From: Halobacillus aidingensis
GTDB taxonomy: Bacteria; Bacillota; Bacilli; Bacillales; Halobacillaceae
NCBI RefSeq assembly: GCF_900104185.1
Contig: NZ_FNIZ01000002.1
Location: 234,511-298,510, forward strand
DNA: 64,000 nt
Direction of reading: 5' to 3'
This document shows positions 16,014-24,647 of the stretch, piece by piece (within the stretch, counting starts at the first letter, position 1; every line of letters begins with the position of its first letter). A model generated the notes under the pieces. The model saw only the letters and a program-made list of their open reading frames with translations. It had not been told where the DNA came from and did no database searches. The position numbers and the translations under genes were made by a program.

Positions 16014-16707
16014 TGAAGTCGGAATCCTCGTGTCTCACGGGTTTACAGGAACGACACAAAGCATGAAGCCTTTAGTTGAAGCCTATGCTAGAGCTGGGTA
16101 CACCGTTTATTGTCCGAGGTTAAAAGGTCACGGAACAAGCCCGGAGGATATGGAATCCACCTCTCATATGGATTGGGTGCATTCAGTAGAAGAAGCGTAC
16201 ACCTGGTTAAAAGAAAGGTGTTCGAAAATATTTGTCGTAGGGTTATCCATGGGGGGAACCCTTGCGTTGTATATGGCGAGTGAGTACCGGGACATTGAAG
16301 GAGTCATTCCAATCAATGCGGCCATTGATATTCCCGCACTTGAAAATAGCCAGGGAACGGACGAACGCTTTTTAGATGCGATCGGCTCGGATATCAAGGA
16401 TCCTGCAACTGTCGAGCTTGCGTATGACCGCACACCGGTGAAATCGATCGGTGAGCTCGTCGGATTGATGGGCAAGGTGAAGGACAGGCTTGATGAAATT
16501 CATTGCCCGATTATGATTTTCGTATCGGATGAGGATCACGTCGTTCCTCCTCACAATTCAGAAGTCATCTTCGAATCGGTATTTTCTGAACACAAAGAGA
16601 TCATCCATCTGGAAAACAGTTACCATGTGGCGACCCTTGATCATGATAAGGATATGATTATCGAGCGAACCCTGGAATTTTTCCAAATGTACACGAACAC
16701 AAAGTGA
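15967..16707 (+). CDS. Carboxylesterase (Est30-like alpha/beta hydrolase)
   Basis: Monoacylglycerol-lipase-type carboxylesterase of 246 residues, cytosolic. Features: oxyanion-hole LVSHGFTGT (22-30), nucleophile Ser94 in GLSMGGT, Asp in FVSDEDHVVP, and His in SYHVATLD. Length and motifs match the Geobacillus Est30 group. The start ATG lies inside the 3' end of the SDR gene with AAAGGAG upstream. Co-transcribed with the SDR; a shared substrate is possible but not shown. Confidence 0.9.
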   Translation: MEKVMHGAEEMRFEGNEVGILVSHGFTGTTQSMKPLVEAYARAGYTVYCPRLKGHGTSPEDMESTSHMDWVHSVEEAYTWLKERCSKIFVVGLSMGGTLALYMASEYRDIEGVIPINAAIDIPALENSQGTDERFLDAIGSDIKDPATVELAYDRTPVKSIGELVGLMGKVKDRLDEIHCPIMIFVSDEDHVVPPHNSEVIFESVFSEHKEIIHLENSYHVATLDHDKDMIIERTLEFFQMYTNTK

Positions 16708-16730
16708 TTGCCCGGGAAATATAAAAGGTT

Positions 16731-16759
16731 TTGTAATCTAGTAAAAAGTTTATTATAAT
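16731..16759 (+). promoter_or_regulatory. SigA promoter of the TPP riboswitch-thiT unit
   Basis: TTGTAA, 17-base spacer, TATAAT. Confidence 0.8.
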
Positions 16760-16792
16760 AGAGACAAATCAAGAAAAGTAAACGGTATAAAG

Positions 16793-16955
16793 CCTTCAAG
16801 GGGAGCCTCCGGCTGAGAGTGAACGTTAATGTTCTGACCCTTCGAACCTGTCAGTTAGCACTGGCGTAGGGATGGCGGCTTTTTTGATGGTGCAATGCAG
16901 AATTGGGACTCCTCCATCAGGAAGCTTCCCTATTTGGCGTTGCTTTTTTTGTGTC
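16793..16955 (+). promoter_or_regulatory. TPP riboswitch with terminator, controlling thiT
   Basis: The aptamer (about 16793-16880) shows the THI-box landmarks GGGGAGCC, GGCTGAGAGTG, GACCCTTCGAACCTG and GGCGTAGGGA. Downstream, GCAATGC...ATTGGGA (from 16892) pairs with TCCCTATTTGGCGTTGC (to 16943), ending in seven T. Binding of thiamine pyrophosphate should favour this terminator and shut off thiT. Confidence 0.93.
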
Positions 16956-16977
16956 TTTTTTTAGGAGGAATGTTGAA

Positions 16978-17544
16978 ATGAGAAATCGTCGCGTTTTATT
17001 TCTCGTAGAGATTGCGATTTTTTCAGCACTCGCACTATTGTTGGATATCATCCCGTTTTTATCGTTTAAACTGTGGGCGCAGGGAGGATCCGTATCCTTT
17101 GCCATGGTCCCAGTCTTCATCATGGCGTTCCGCTGGGGGGTAAAAGGTGGTGTCACCACTGGTTTGCTTTTAGGGATCTATCAAATCATGACAGGCGCCT
17201 ATATTATGACCCCTCTTCAGGCGTTTCTTGACTATGTCGTCGCCTTTGCTGTGATTGGAACGGCTGGATTAGTAGCTAAACCGCTATGGAATGCGATCAA
17301 ATCGAAAGAGTCCCGTCGATTGGTCGGATGGATCATTGTCGGCTGCCTGATCGGAAGTGTGCTGCGCTTTTTCGGACACTTTTTTGCAGGCATTGTTTTT
17401 TATGGCGAGTTCGCCCCTGAAGGCCAGCCGGTCTGGTTGTATTCCCTCGTCTATAATGGTGGATACATGCTTCCGGCGTTTATCTTAAGCAGTATCGTCG
17501 TCAGTCTCCTATTTGTAAAACGACCAACACTATTAAGCCATTAA
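16978..17544 (+). CDS. thiT: Thiamine ECF transporter substrate-binding subunit ThiT
   Basis: S-component of an energy-coupling-factor thiamine importer: 188 residues, six membrane helices. The family features SFAMVPVFIMAFRWGVKGG and the helix-6 region with aromatic residues (YSLVYNGGYMLPAFILSS) that line the thiamine pocket are visible. It uses the shared EcfAA'T module, which is not in this window. The ATG at 16978 is preceded by TTAGGAGG. Controlled by the TPP riboswitch just upstream. Confidence 0.93.
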   Translation: MRNRRVLFLVEIAIFSALALLLDIIPFLSFKLWAQGGSVSFAMVPVFIMAFRWGVKGGVTTGLLLGIYQIMTGAYIMTPLQAFLDYVVAFAVIGTAGLVAKPLWNAIKSKESRRLVGWIIVGCLIGSVLRFFGHFFAGIVFYGEFAPEGQPVWLYSLVYNGGYMLPAFILSSIVVSLLFVKRPTLLSH

Positions 17545-17548
17545 TAAG

Positions 17549-17587
17549 AATCCCCCGATTGATGTTTCGGCATCAAACGGGGGATTT
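17549..17587 (+). terminator. Terminator of thiT
   Basis: AATCCCCCG-ATTGATG / CATCAAACGGGGGATT stem and T tail. Confidence 0.88.
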
Positions 17588-17624
17588 TAGTTATTTCTTT
17601 ATCATTGTTCCATAAACGCTCCAG

Positions 17625-17830
17625 TTTGTGGAAGATTCAGTTTCCAGATAACCGGGGTTCGTTTGCCTTATTTAGAGTCAGGGGTTGTTGGGAAGCCACT
17701 CGCTTTCCTGTGGGGGAGCGCCGAGCTTCCTCAGGCTATCGCCTTGCGGGATCTCGCCTGTCTCCTTCTCCCACGGGAGTCTCGCAGCTTCCCAACAACC
17801 CCATTCCATGTAACAGAAACGAACCCCTAT
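17625..17830 (-). repeat. Large palindromic intergenic repeat, copy C (subfamily 1)
   Basis: Reverse orientation of copies B and D. Begins TTTGTGGAAGA, then GGGGTTCGTTTG, GGGAAGCCACTCGCTTTCC, GTGGGGGAGCGCCGAGCTTCC, GCGGGATCTCGCC and CCCACGGGAGTCTCGCAG. It lacks the nested hairpin of copy B. Non-coding. Confidence 0.8.
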
Positions 17831-17953
17831 ACCAAGATGAGGGGTGTTCACACCATACTCAGATGTAGGCATAAGAGGCTCTATATCAGGCTTCCTGGGG
17901 AGAGTATGATGTTATCCATTTTGCTTGAGTACACAAGCAGCGTTTCCAGAAAT

Positions 17954-18137
17954 AGTTTCGAGACACTTACATGGCAAAGGGGCGGAGGGGAATGGCGAGA
18001 CTCCTGCGGGAAAAAAGTGCTTGGTGAGACCCCGCAGAGCGAAGCTCGAGGAGGCTCACCGCGCTCCCGCGGAAAGCGAGCTATTCCCCGTAGCCCCCAC
18101 CCAATCAATAAAAGTCTCGAAATCGAGTCTTCCACAA
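17954..18137 (+). repeat. Large palindromic intergenic repeat, copy E (subfamily 2)
   Basis: Bounded by AGTTTCGAGAC and GTCTCGAAAT plus GAGTCTTCCACAA. The core GGCGAGACTCCTGCGGGA, GGTGAGACCCCGCAGAGCG, CGAGGAGGCTCACCGCG and CCCGCGGAAAGCGAG is the reverse complement of copy A and close to copy F. Confidence 0.8.
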
Positions 18138-18251
18138 TCCTGCCATTTATTCGAATAAAATGTATTTTATTTGATTTTTTCTTCTATCGAGGTTTGAAAC
18201 AGGCGATTATAGTGAAAATAAGATAAGCACTTTAGTTGGGGAGGCTACGTA

Positions 18252-19700
18252 ATGGACCGTTTAAAGCGGATAGGGAAAAGTAAGTGGTTTTGGATCATCG
18301 TCATCATTATAGCTATTTTAAGTGTTACGATTGCTTATCATACTTCATGGAAAGCTCTTCCTGAGGGGATTTCTTATGAAGGGGAAAAGCACAAGATGGA
18401 AAATATCGAGTTTTTCCGTGATTTAACATACGAAAATGAAGCAGGAAAGACCGTGCATGACCTTCAGGTTTTTAAAGAGATCAATCAAACCATATCGGAA
18501 GCTGAAGACTTTATTGTAGCGGATATGTTCTTATTCAATGGCTACACGAATGGGAAAAACGAGTTTCCACAGATCTCCAGTAATTTAGTGGATGCCATCT
18601 TAAAAAGGAAAGAGGAAGTCCCTGATTTGAAGGTTGTTTTCATAACCGATCAAATTAACACGATTTACGGGTCGTATGAATCGGAGACGATCAAGCGTCT
18701 GGAGGATGGCGGGGTCGATGTCGTTTTGACCAATTTGAATAAATTGAGAGATTCGAATCCTTTATACTCGAGCGTTTGGCGCCTGTTGTTTTCATGGATG
18801 GGTACCGGAGACAATGGTTGGATCAGTAACCCTATGGCCAAAGAAGCTCCGGATGTGACGCTCAGATCGTATATGAAGCTGTTGAACATCAAGGCGAACC
18901 ATAGGAAAATCCTTGTGACAGAGAAATCTGCGATTGTCTCGACAGCGAATCCTCATGATGCCAGTGGTTATCATGAAAACGTGGCGTTCAAGATGACGGG
19001 GCCGATCATCAAAGATATTTTAGAAGCCGAAGAAGCCGTTGTTAACTATTCAGGGGAGGCTGATTTTCCTGAATATGAGAACCGTAATTGGGAGGCGCAG
19101 GAAGGTCCTCTGACGACTCAATTTGTAACGGAAGGGAAAATTTATCGAGCGATTCTCGATGAATTGTCTGCAGCAGGTGAAGGGGATACCGTCTGGCTCG
19201 GGATGTACTATCTGGCTGATAAGAAAATCATGAGTTCGCTTGATGATGCAGCCAACCGCGGAGCTACGGTGAACATTGTGATGGACCCAAACAAAAAGGC
19301 GTTTGGTCATGAAAAAACCGGCATTCCTAATTTACCTGTAGCTGCCGAGTTACAGCGCCTGGGTAACGAAAATATCCACTTGCGCTGGTATGACGTCAAT
19401 ATTGAACAGTATCACACGAAAATGCTGTACATCGACCATCCTGAGGAAGATGTCATCATCGCGGGGTCTGCGAACTATACGCGTCGTAACCTATCCAATT
19501 TAAACTTGGAAGCCGATGTTGTCATCAAAGGGAATGGAGAAGAACAAGTATTTACAGATGTAAATGATTACTTTACACGTATTTGGAATAATGAAGATGG
19601 ACATTATACGGCTGACTATAAAGAATACCAGGATAATTTAACATTCATCCGTTATGCCACCTATTACTTGCAGAAATGGACATGGTTTACCACATACTGA
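18252..19700 (+). CDS. Phospholipase D-family membrane protein (cardiolipin synthase-like)
   Basis: A 482-residue protein with one N-terminal membrane anchor (residues 11-29) and two PLD catalytic halves: HRK at His217/Lys219 (NHRKILV, with the Asp replaced by a Glu/Ser stretch downstream) and a canonical HTKMLYID at His388/Lys390, followed by GSANYTRRNL. Such enzymes hydrolyse or transfer phosphatidyl groups. It is longer and more divergent than B. subtilis cardiolipin synthases, so the reaction is uncertain. ATG with GGGGAGG upstream; monocistronic, ending in a terminator shared with the converging stress gene. Confidence 0.85.
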   Translation: MDRLKRIGKSKWFWIIVIIIAILSVTIAYHTSWKALPEGISYEGEKHKMENIEFFRDLTYENEAGKTVHDLQVFKEINQTISEAEDFIVADMFLFNGYTNGKNEFPQISSNLVDAILKRKEEVPDLKVVFITDQINTIYGSYESETIKRLEDGGVDVVLTNLNKLRDSNPLYSSVWRLLFSWMGTGDNGWISNPMAKEAPDVTLRSYMKLLNIKANHRKILVTEKSAIVSTANPHDASGYHENVAFKMTGPIIKDILEAEEAVVNYSGEADFPEYENRNWEAQEGPLTTQFVTEGKIYRAILDELSAAGEGDTVWLGMYYLADKKIMSSLDDAANRGATVNIVMDPNKKAFGHEKTGIPNLPVAAELQRLGNENIHLRWYDVNIEQYHTKMLYIDHPEEDVIIAGSANYTRRNLSNLNLEADVVIKGNGEEQVFTDVNDYFTRIWNNEDGHYTADYKEYQDNLTFIRYATYYLQKWTWFTTY

Positions 19701-19704
19701 TAGA

Positions 19705-19738
19705 AAAGGAGCGCACATTCCGTGCGCTCCTTTCTTTT
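19705..19738. terminator. Bidirectional terminator between PLD and general stress genes
   Basis: AAAGGAGCGCAC / GTGCGCTCCTTT perfect stem, 4-5 base loop, A and T tracts either side. Confidence 0.9.
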
Positions 19739-20085
19739 TATAATAGGGTTTCTGCTTTAGCAGGGTTTGTCACGATAAGGAGAACTTTCCCTTCATCCAG
19801 ATCTTCTTCGTATTCTTCTGCTTCCTGTTCAGAAAATCCGATTTCCTGAAGTTTTGTACGTAGTTCGTCGCCCTGTTTGCTGAAGAGATTGCTGATTACG
19901 TTTTTGATGTCCTGTTCGGAAAGGCCGATGGTATTGGCGTTGACGTTTTTAGCAATGCGGTCTGTACGGTCGTCATCGTGCGACAGGATGTAAATGTCTT
20001 TGTTGTCGATGCCTTCGTCTTTTAAGCGCTTCACATCTTCCATCAGTTTTTCATCATTTGTGTATTCACGAACTGTTGGTTTCAT
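19738..20085 (-). CDS. yflT: General stress protein, YflT family
   Basis: Small cytosolic protein (115 residues) of the YflT heat-induced stress protein family: N-terminal TVREYTNDEKLMEDVKRLKDEGI, a middle DIYILSHDDDRTDRIAKN block, and an acidic helical region ending KVLLIVTNPA. Biochemical role unknown; B. subtilis yflT belongs to the SigB general stress regulon. A SigB-type promoter lies 44-68 bases upstream of the start, consistent with that regulon. Start ATG with GGGAGAG upstream. Confidence 0.87.
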   Translation of the reverse strand: MKPTVREYTNDEKLMEDVKRLKDEGIDNKDIYILSHDDDRTDRIAKNVNANTIGLSEQDIKNVISNLFSKQGDELRTKLQEIGFSEQEAEEYEEDLDEGKVLLIVTNPAKAETLL

Positions 20086-20128
20086 CTTTGATCTCTCCCT
20101 TTTTCTAATAGCTGCTACGGTATGGAAT

Positions 20129-20153
20129 GTACCCGGGTGGAGATGAATTAAAC
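20129..20153 (-). promoter_or_regulatory. SigB-type promoter of yflT
   Basis: On the minus strand GTTTAA, 13-base spacer, GGGTAC, matching the SigB consensus GTTTAA-N13-15-GGGTAT with one mismatch. Confidence 0.75.
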
Positions 20154-20173
20154 GTGTGAATGCGCAGAGGTTT

Positions 20174-20286
20174 TATCAACCAAAACGAAAAGGATATCAA
20201 TCAAAACGTAAAAATATCAATTGAAAATTTCTTATATCAATTAAAAATTCAATAAATCAACTGAAATCCAGATATATCAATTAAGC
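20174..20286. repeat. 20-nt-period array R2 (TATCAA-YTGAAA)
   Basis: TATCAA-type boxes begin at 20174, 20195, 20215, 20235, 20255 and 20275 (steps 21, 20, 20, 20, 20), each followed by (T/C)(T/C)(G/A)AAA and variable bases. Same family as R1. Lies between yflT and the DUF1028 gene. Confidence 0.78.
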
Positions 20287-20372
20287 TTCTAATCGCTAAA
20301 AACTCCCAAACCGAAATTTTGCAGGAATTTGTCCAAACATCCCGAATTACATATAAGATTGGAGGGAAGAAA

Positions 20373-21233
20373 ATGAAATCAAAGATCATCGCTACGTTTT
20401 CTATTTGTGCGCACGACCCTGAAACAGGGGAGTGGGGCGTTGCCGTACAGTCGAAGTTTTTAGGTGTTGGATCGATTGTTCCGTGGGCGAAAGCAGGTGT
20501 GGGGGCAATTGCTACCCAGGCGCTTGGAAACCCCCAGTATGGGCCGGACGGACTGAACCTGCTCGAACAAGGGCTTTCAGCTGAGGAAGTGATCGAGCGG
20601 TTAACTTCTGAGGATCCACAAAAGGAAGACCGCCAAGTCGGAATTGTCGATGCGAAAGGAAACGGGGCTACGTTTACAGGTAAGGAGTGCTACGAGTGGG
20701 CTGGCGGCAAAGTCGGCAAACACTATGCCGCTCAAGGAAACATCCTTGTGAATGAGGAGACCGTCACCGATATGGGGGGAGCTTTTGAACATGCAAAAGG
20801 TTCTCTTGCTGATCGTTTGATGACAGCCATCAAAGCCGCTCAGCGTGCTGGGGGAGACAGCCGCGGGAAACAATCGGCAGCCATCCTCGTTGTTAAAGAT
20901 AAGGCAGGATATGGGGAACTCAGCGATGTCGCTGTCGATCTCCGAGTCGATGATCATCCGGAACCGATTGAAGAACTGGACCGCATCTATCAGCTGCACC
21001 AACTCTATTTCGGGGCATCCGATTCTGATGATGTCGTAGGACTGGATGGTGAGGTGAAGGCAGAGGTCGAAAGTCACTTGCGTCGTCTCGGTTATCTCGA
21101 ATCAGAGGACGTTACCCTTGATGAGTTTTACGATACGTTCACAACATACTTGCACACGGAAAACTTTGAAAGCCGTGAGCAGGAGCGCGGTAAGATTGAT
21201 TTGAAAGTTCTTGAATACATGAAAAATCAATGA
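20373..21233 (+). CDS. DUF1028 family Ntn-hydrolase-like protein
   Basis: Cytosolic protein of 286 residues. The DUF1028 domain fills residues 1-205: MKSKIIATFSICAHDPETGEWGVAVQS with the conserved ATFSI start, GAIATQALGNPQYGP, and GKQSAAILVVKD. The family has an N-terminal-nucleophile hydrolase fold; the substrate is unknown. The last 80 residues (two short helical motifs) are a peptidoglycan-binding-like or helical tail seen in many Bacillus members. Start at 20373 with TTGGAGGGA upstream. Monocistronic with a terminator after it. Confidence 0.85.
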   Translation: MKSKIIATFSICAHDPETGEWGVAVQSKFLGVGSIVPWAKAGVGAIATQALGNPQYGPDGLNLLEQGLSAEEVIERLTSEDPQKEDRQVGIVDAKGNGATFTGKECYEWAGGKVGKHYAAQGNILVNEETVTDMGGAFEHAKGSLADRLMTAIKAAQRAGGDSRGKQSAAILVVKDKAGYGELSDVAVDLRVDDHPEPIEELDRIYQLHQLYFGASDSDDVVGLDGEVKAEVESHLRRLGYLESEDVTLDEFYDTFTTYLHTENFESREQERGKIDLKVLEYMKNQ

Positions 21234-21238
21234 GTGTG

Positions 21239-21269
21239 AAAGCCGTACATGAGAGATGTACGGCTTTTT
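21239..21269 (+). terminator. Terminator of the DUF1028 gene
   Basis: AAAGCCGTACAT / ATGTACGGCTTT perfect stem and T tail. Confidence 0.92.
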
Positions 21270-21395
21270 GATTGAACTATTTTCTAGGAATCCTTTTACC
21301 TAATAGGGAAAAGTTCAGCAACTTTTGTCTTTTCTGTGAAATTCATAAAAGCGTTTGCAAAAACCACACCATCGGTATAAAATATAAGTAAAGCA

Positions 21396-21410
21396 GGTCA
21401 TCTGATGACC
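21396..21410. promoter_or_regulatory. LutR-type operator upstream of lutP
   Basis: Perfect 15-base palindrome GGTCATCTGATGACC, 57 bases before the lutP start. The same palindrome (one base different) precedes lutA at 23873, with the FadR/GntR regulator gene between them. Confidence 0.8.
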
Positions 21411-21467
21411 TTACTTTTATACATGTATTGAAAGCGTTGACAAATCGTGTGGTGGGGGAGGATTTAT

Positions 21468-23051
21468 ATGATTTTATTCGTAGCTTTGAGTGCGATACTC
21501 GCTCCTTTTATTTTTCTGGTCCTTTTACGAATGCCAGCGAAAAAAGGGATGTTGTATAGCGCATTGATTGTGATCGGCCTTGCTTACTTCGTATGGGGTG
21601 TGGGGGAGAGGGTGATTGCTGCCTCTATACTGGAGGGCGCGCATAAGACGTTAACCATCCTGTTTATTTTATTCGGAGCGATTGTTCTTTTGAACACACT
21701 AAGGAACACAGGTGCGGTGGATCGGATCAATCAAGGATTCCGGAGCATTTCCAAAGATATGAGAGTGCAGATTGTCATTGTGGCCTTCTTATTCGGCGCC
21801 TTGATCGAAGGGGCCGCGGGTTTTGGGACGCCGGCGGCTGTGACAGGGCCGTTGATGGTAGCTTTAGGATTTTCACCACTGGCTGCCGCGGCCATTGCGC
21901 TTATAGCGGATAGTTCAGCGGTTTCTTATGGAGCAGTTGGCACGCCGATCCAGGTCGGATTGAGTAATATTCCGGGAGCAGATCTTTCTTATTACAAAGA
22001 AATTGGAGTACAAGTCGCGTTTTTTGATCTGTTTGCAGGAAGTTTCATTCCACTTATACTTGTAGTCATTCTAACCGTCTTTTTTGGGAAGAAACGAAAC
22101 CTCAGAGATATTAAACAAATGATTCCTTGGACACTTTTGATCGGTTTCGCCTATACATTATCCGCTTATCTTTATGCAAGTTTGTTCGGTCATGAGTTCG
22201 TCGCAATATTAGCTTCTTTGACCGGCCTGCTCGTCGCCACCTTAACGGCGAAGAAAGGTTTTCTGCTTCCTGATGATCCTTGGCAGGAAGCCCTTCAAGA
22301 GGAAAAGGGGGCCGATGAACCTGTCTCTATGAGTTTGTGGGCGGCTTGGGCTCCTTATGTGATCATTGTCTTGCTCTTGCTTGTGACAAGGATTGTTCCA
22401 TCAGTCAAATCATTCGCGTTGACCTGGGTTGATCTTTCCTGGGCAGATATTTTAGGTGTGGAAGGGATTACGTCCTCTTGGCAAGTGCTTTATTCTCCGG
22501 GATCTGTATTAGTCTTTGCTGCCATCACGGCGGTCGTTGTGCAGAGGAAGTCCTTTGACCGGTTTACGAAGGCAGCGAAAGAATCCGTGCTCTCCATGAA
22601 GGATGCGGCTTTAGCGTTAGTCGCGACACTTGCGCTTGTTCAGGTGTTTACGAATTCAGGAATGAACGCTCAAGATCTTGTAAGCATGCCCCAGTACATC
22701 GCCCAGACACTCGCCGCGGGATTCGGGTCCATGTGGGTCATGGTTGCTCCTTTTCTTGGCCAGCTCGGAGCGTTCATTACCGGAAGCGCTACGGTCTCAA
22801 CGCTGACGTTTTCACCCGTTCAGTACAGTATTGCTCAGGAAACGGCCCTTGCAAAAGATACCGTGTTGTCCTTGCAGGTTCTCGGTTCATCGGCAGGCAA
22901 TATGATTTGTGTGCATAATGTCGTAGCTGCAGGTGCGGTCGTAGGACTCGCAGGAAAAGAAGGGGATATCATTAGAAAAACGATCGGCCCTGCTTTGTTG
23001 TATGGGCTGCTTGTCGGAACCGCTGCTCTTGTTTATCTTTTCTTTACTTAG
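21468..23051 (+). CDS. lutP: L-lactate permease
   Basis: Lactate/glycolate proton symporter of the LctP family, 527 residues with about 12-14 helices. Diagnostic blocks: [38 protein letters not shown], and near the end [14 protein letters not shown] and [16 protein letters not shown]. It imports L-lactate for the LutABC enzyme encoded downstream. The start at 21468 follows GGGGGAGG. The operator 57 bases upstream suggests control by LutR. No terminator before lutR, which is read in the same direction 79 bases on. Confidence 0.93.
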   Translation: MILFVALSAILAPFIFLVLLRMPAKKGMLYSALIVIGLAYFVWGVGERVIAASILEGAHKTLTILFILFGAIVLLNTLRNTGAVDRINQGFRSISKDMRVQIVIVAFLFGALIEGAAGFGTPAAVTGPLMVALGFSPLAAAAIALIADSSAVSYGAVGTPIQVGLSNIPGADLSYYKEIGVQVAFFDLFAGSFIPLILVVILTVFFGKKRNLRDIKQMIPWTLLIGFAYTLSAYLYASLFGHEFVAILASLTGLLVATLTAKKGFLLPDDPWQEALQEEKGADEPVSMSLWAAWAPYVIIVLLLLVTRIVPSVKSFALTWVDLSWADILGVEGITSSWQVLYSPGSVLVFAAITAVVVQRKSFDRFTKAAKESVLSMKDAALALVATLALVQVFTNSGMNAQDLVSMPQYIAQTLAAGFGSMWVMVAPFLGQLGAFITGSATVSTLTFSPVQYSIAQETALAKDTVLSLQVLGSSAGNMICVHNVVAAGAVVGLAGKEGDIIRKTIGPALLYGLLVGTAALVYLFFT

Positions 23052-23130
23052 AAATCGCTTTCTCTTTTAAAGGATATGGTTTTCGATTAGAATAGTAGAA
23101 AGAGACAAGCGAAACTTTGGAGGAAACAGC

Positions 23131-23835
23131 GTGAATTATAAACCGATTCGTACGAAAAAAATATATGAACAAGTAGCCGATTCGCTTTTGGATTCATTGA
23201 AAAAAGGGGAATTGAAGCCGGGAGACAAGTTGGATAGTGTCGAGAGTCTGGCCGGCAGCTTCAGTGTCGGAAGGTCGGCGATCCGTGAGGCGTTAAGTGC
23301 ACTGAGAGCCATGGGAATTCTCGAAATGCGCCAGGGGGAAGGAACGTATGTGAAGGCCTTCGATCCTTCGAGGTTTTCTTTACCCGTATCCGTCGCTTTT
23401 TTGATGAAACAGGACGATATGAAAGATTTGATGGAAGTGAGACATATTCTGGAGGTCGGTGCTGCTGGGACAGCTGCCCGGACGAGGCAGGAGGATGACC
23501 TCAGAGCGATGGAGCAGGCCTTGGCGGATATGGAAAAAGCGAAAGGAAACGGGGAGCTCGGCGAAAAGGCGGACCTCGAATTCCATATTGCCCTTGTTAA
23601 AGCGACACAAAATCAGATTTTAATTAATCTGATGAACAGTGTTTCTGAAATTATGATGCAGGCCATGAGGGAAACCCGCAAACTTTTGCATACGCCGCAA
23701 GGAACGAACCGTCTGCTGAAGCAGCATAAACAAATTCTGGATGCGGTCACAGCTCAAGATGAAGCCTTAGCCCAAGAGGCGATGGTCCGTCACTTGGAAA
23801 GTGTGGAAGAACATTTAGCTGAATATTTATCATAA
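23131..23835 (+). CDS. lutR: FadR/GntR-family regulator of lactate utilisation
   Basis: Transcriptional repressor of 234 residues. N-terminal winged helix (residues 6-75: IYEQVADSLLDSLKKGELKPGDKL... GRSAIREALSALRAMGILEMRQGEGTYV) and C-terminal FCD ligand domain (about 95-230) with the metal-binding histidine pattern (EFHIALV, H in HKQILDA and HLESVEEHL). GTG start with GGAGG upstream. Located between lutP and lutABC, each preceded by the same palindrome, so it most likely represses both until L-lactate is present, as in B. subtilis. Confidence 0.9.
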   Translation: MNYKPIRTKKIYEQVADSLLDSLKKGELKPGDKLDSVESLAGSFSVGRSAIREALSALRAMGILEMRQGEGTYVKAFDPSRFSLPVSVAFLMKQDDMKDLMEVRHILEVGAAGTAARTRQEDDLRAMEQALADMEKAKGNGELGEKADLEFHIALVKATQNQILINLMNSVSEIMMQAMRETRKLLHTPQGTNRLLKQHKQILDAVTAQDEALAQEAMVRHLESVEEHLAEYLS

Positions 23836-23872
23836 AAAGGATTCTGTTGTCAGTATCCTTTCTCAAATGTTA

Positions 23873-23887
23873 AGTCATCTGATGACC
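23873..23887. promoter_or_regulatory. LutR-type operator upstream of lutA
   Basis: AGTCATCTGATGACC, with inner perfect palindrome GTCATCTGATGAC, 28 bases before the lutA start; near-identical to the site before lutP. Confidence 0.8.
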
Positions 23888-23915
23888 TTATGTGTAAAAA
23901 GGAGGATATACCCTT

Positions 23916-24632
23916 ATGAAGGTTTCATTATTTATTACCTGTCTTTGCGATACGTTCACACCAGACGTCGGGAAAGACACGGTCCAACTGCTCGAACGCT
24001 ACGGATGTGACGTGGATTTTCCTGCCAACCAGACCTGTTGCGGCCAACCGGCATTCAACAGTGGATACAAGCAAGAAGCGATCAAAGCGATGAAACAAAT
24101 GATCCGAGCCTTTGAAGCATCACAATACGTGGTCGGCCCATCCGGTTCCTGCGTGCAGATGATCAAGGAGTATCCACATGCGTTGAAGGATGAACCGGAG
24201 TGGCGCGAACGAGCACAGGCTGTCGCGGAGAAAACATATGAACTGACGCAGTTTTTAGTAGAAGTTTTGCACGTGGAGGATGTGAAGTCGACGTTTCAAG
24301 GGACAGCGACGTATCATCCGTCCTGTCATATGACACGTCTTTTAGGAGTGAAGGATGCGCCAAGAATTTTACTGGAAAACGTAGAAGGGTTGCATTTGAT
24401 CGAGCTTCCGATGAAGGAAGATTGCTGTGGGTTCGGGGGCACGTTCGCTGTGAAAAATGCGGCCGTGTCTGGTCAAATGGTGGATGAAAAAGCCCAGCAT
24501 ATCGATGAAACCGGGGCTGAATATCTCATTGGCGGTGATATGGGCTGCCTGATGAATATGGGTGGATGCATGAGCCGGAACAAACAGGATGTGAAAGTAC
24601 TGCACATCGCTCAAGTGCTGAACAGCCAATAA
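23916..24632 (+). CDS. lutA: L-lactate utilisation protein LutA
   Basis: Iron-sulfur (CCG-domain) subunit of the three-protein L-lactate dehydrogenase complex LutABC, 238 residues. Two CCG repeats are visible: NQTCCGQPAFNSGY and KEDCCGFGGTFAVKN, with further paired cysteines (TCLCDTFTP region and YHPSCHMTRLLG). They hold a non-canonical 4Fe-4S cluster as in succinate:quinone reductase subunit E and GlpC/GlcF. First gene of lutABC; ATG with AAGGAGG upstream. Confidence 0.93.
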   Translation: MKVSLFITCLCDTFTPDVGKDTVQLLERYGCDVDFPANQTCCGQPAFNSGYKQEAIKAMKQMIRAFEASQYVVGPSGSCVQMIKEYPHALKDEPEWRERAQAVAEKTYELTQFLVEVLHVEDVKSTFQGTATYHPSCHMTRLLGVKDAPRILLENVEGLHLIELPMKEDCCGFGGTFAVKNAAVSGQMVDEKAQHIDETGAEYLIGGDMGCLMNMGGCMSRNKQDVKVLHIAQVLNSQ

Positions 24633-24647
24633 GAAAGGAGAAATCAC

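Noticed and set aside
17663-18226. 187-codon ORF across repeat copies C and E
   Set aside because: Open only because the palindromic repeats have few stops; similar ORFs arise in other copies in different frames.
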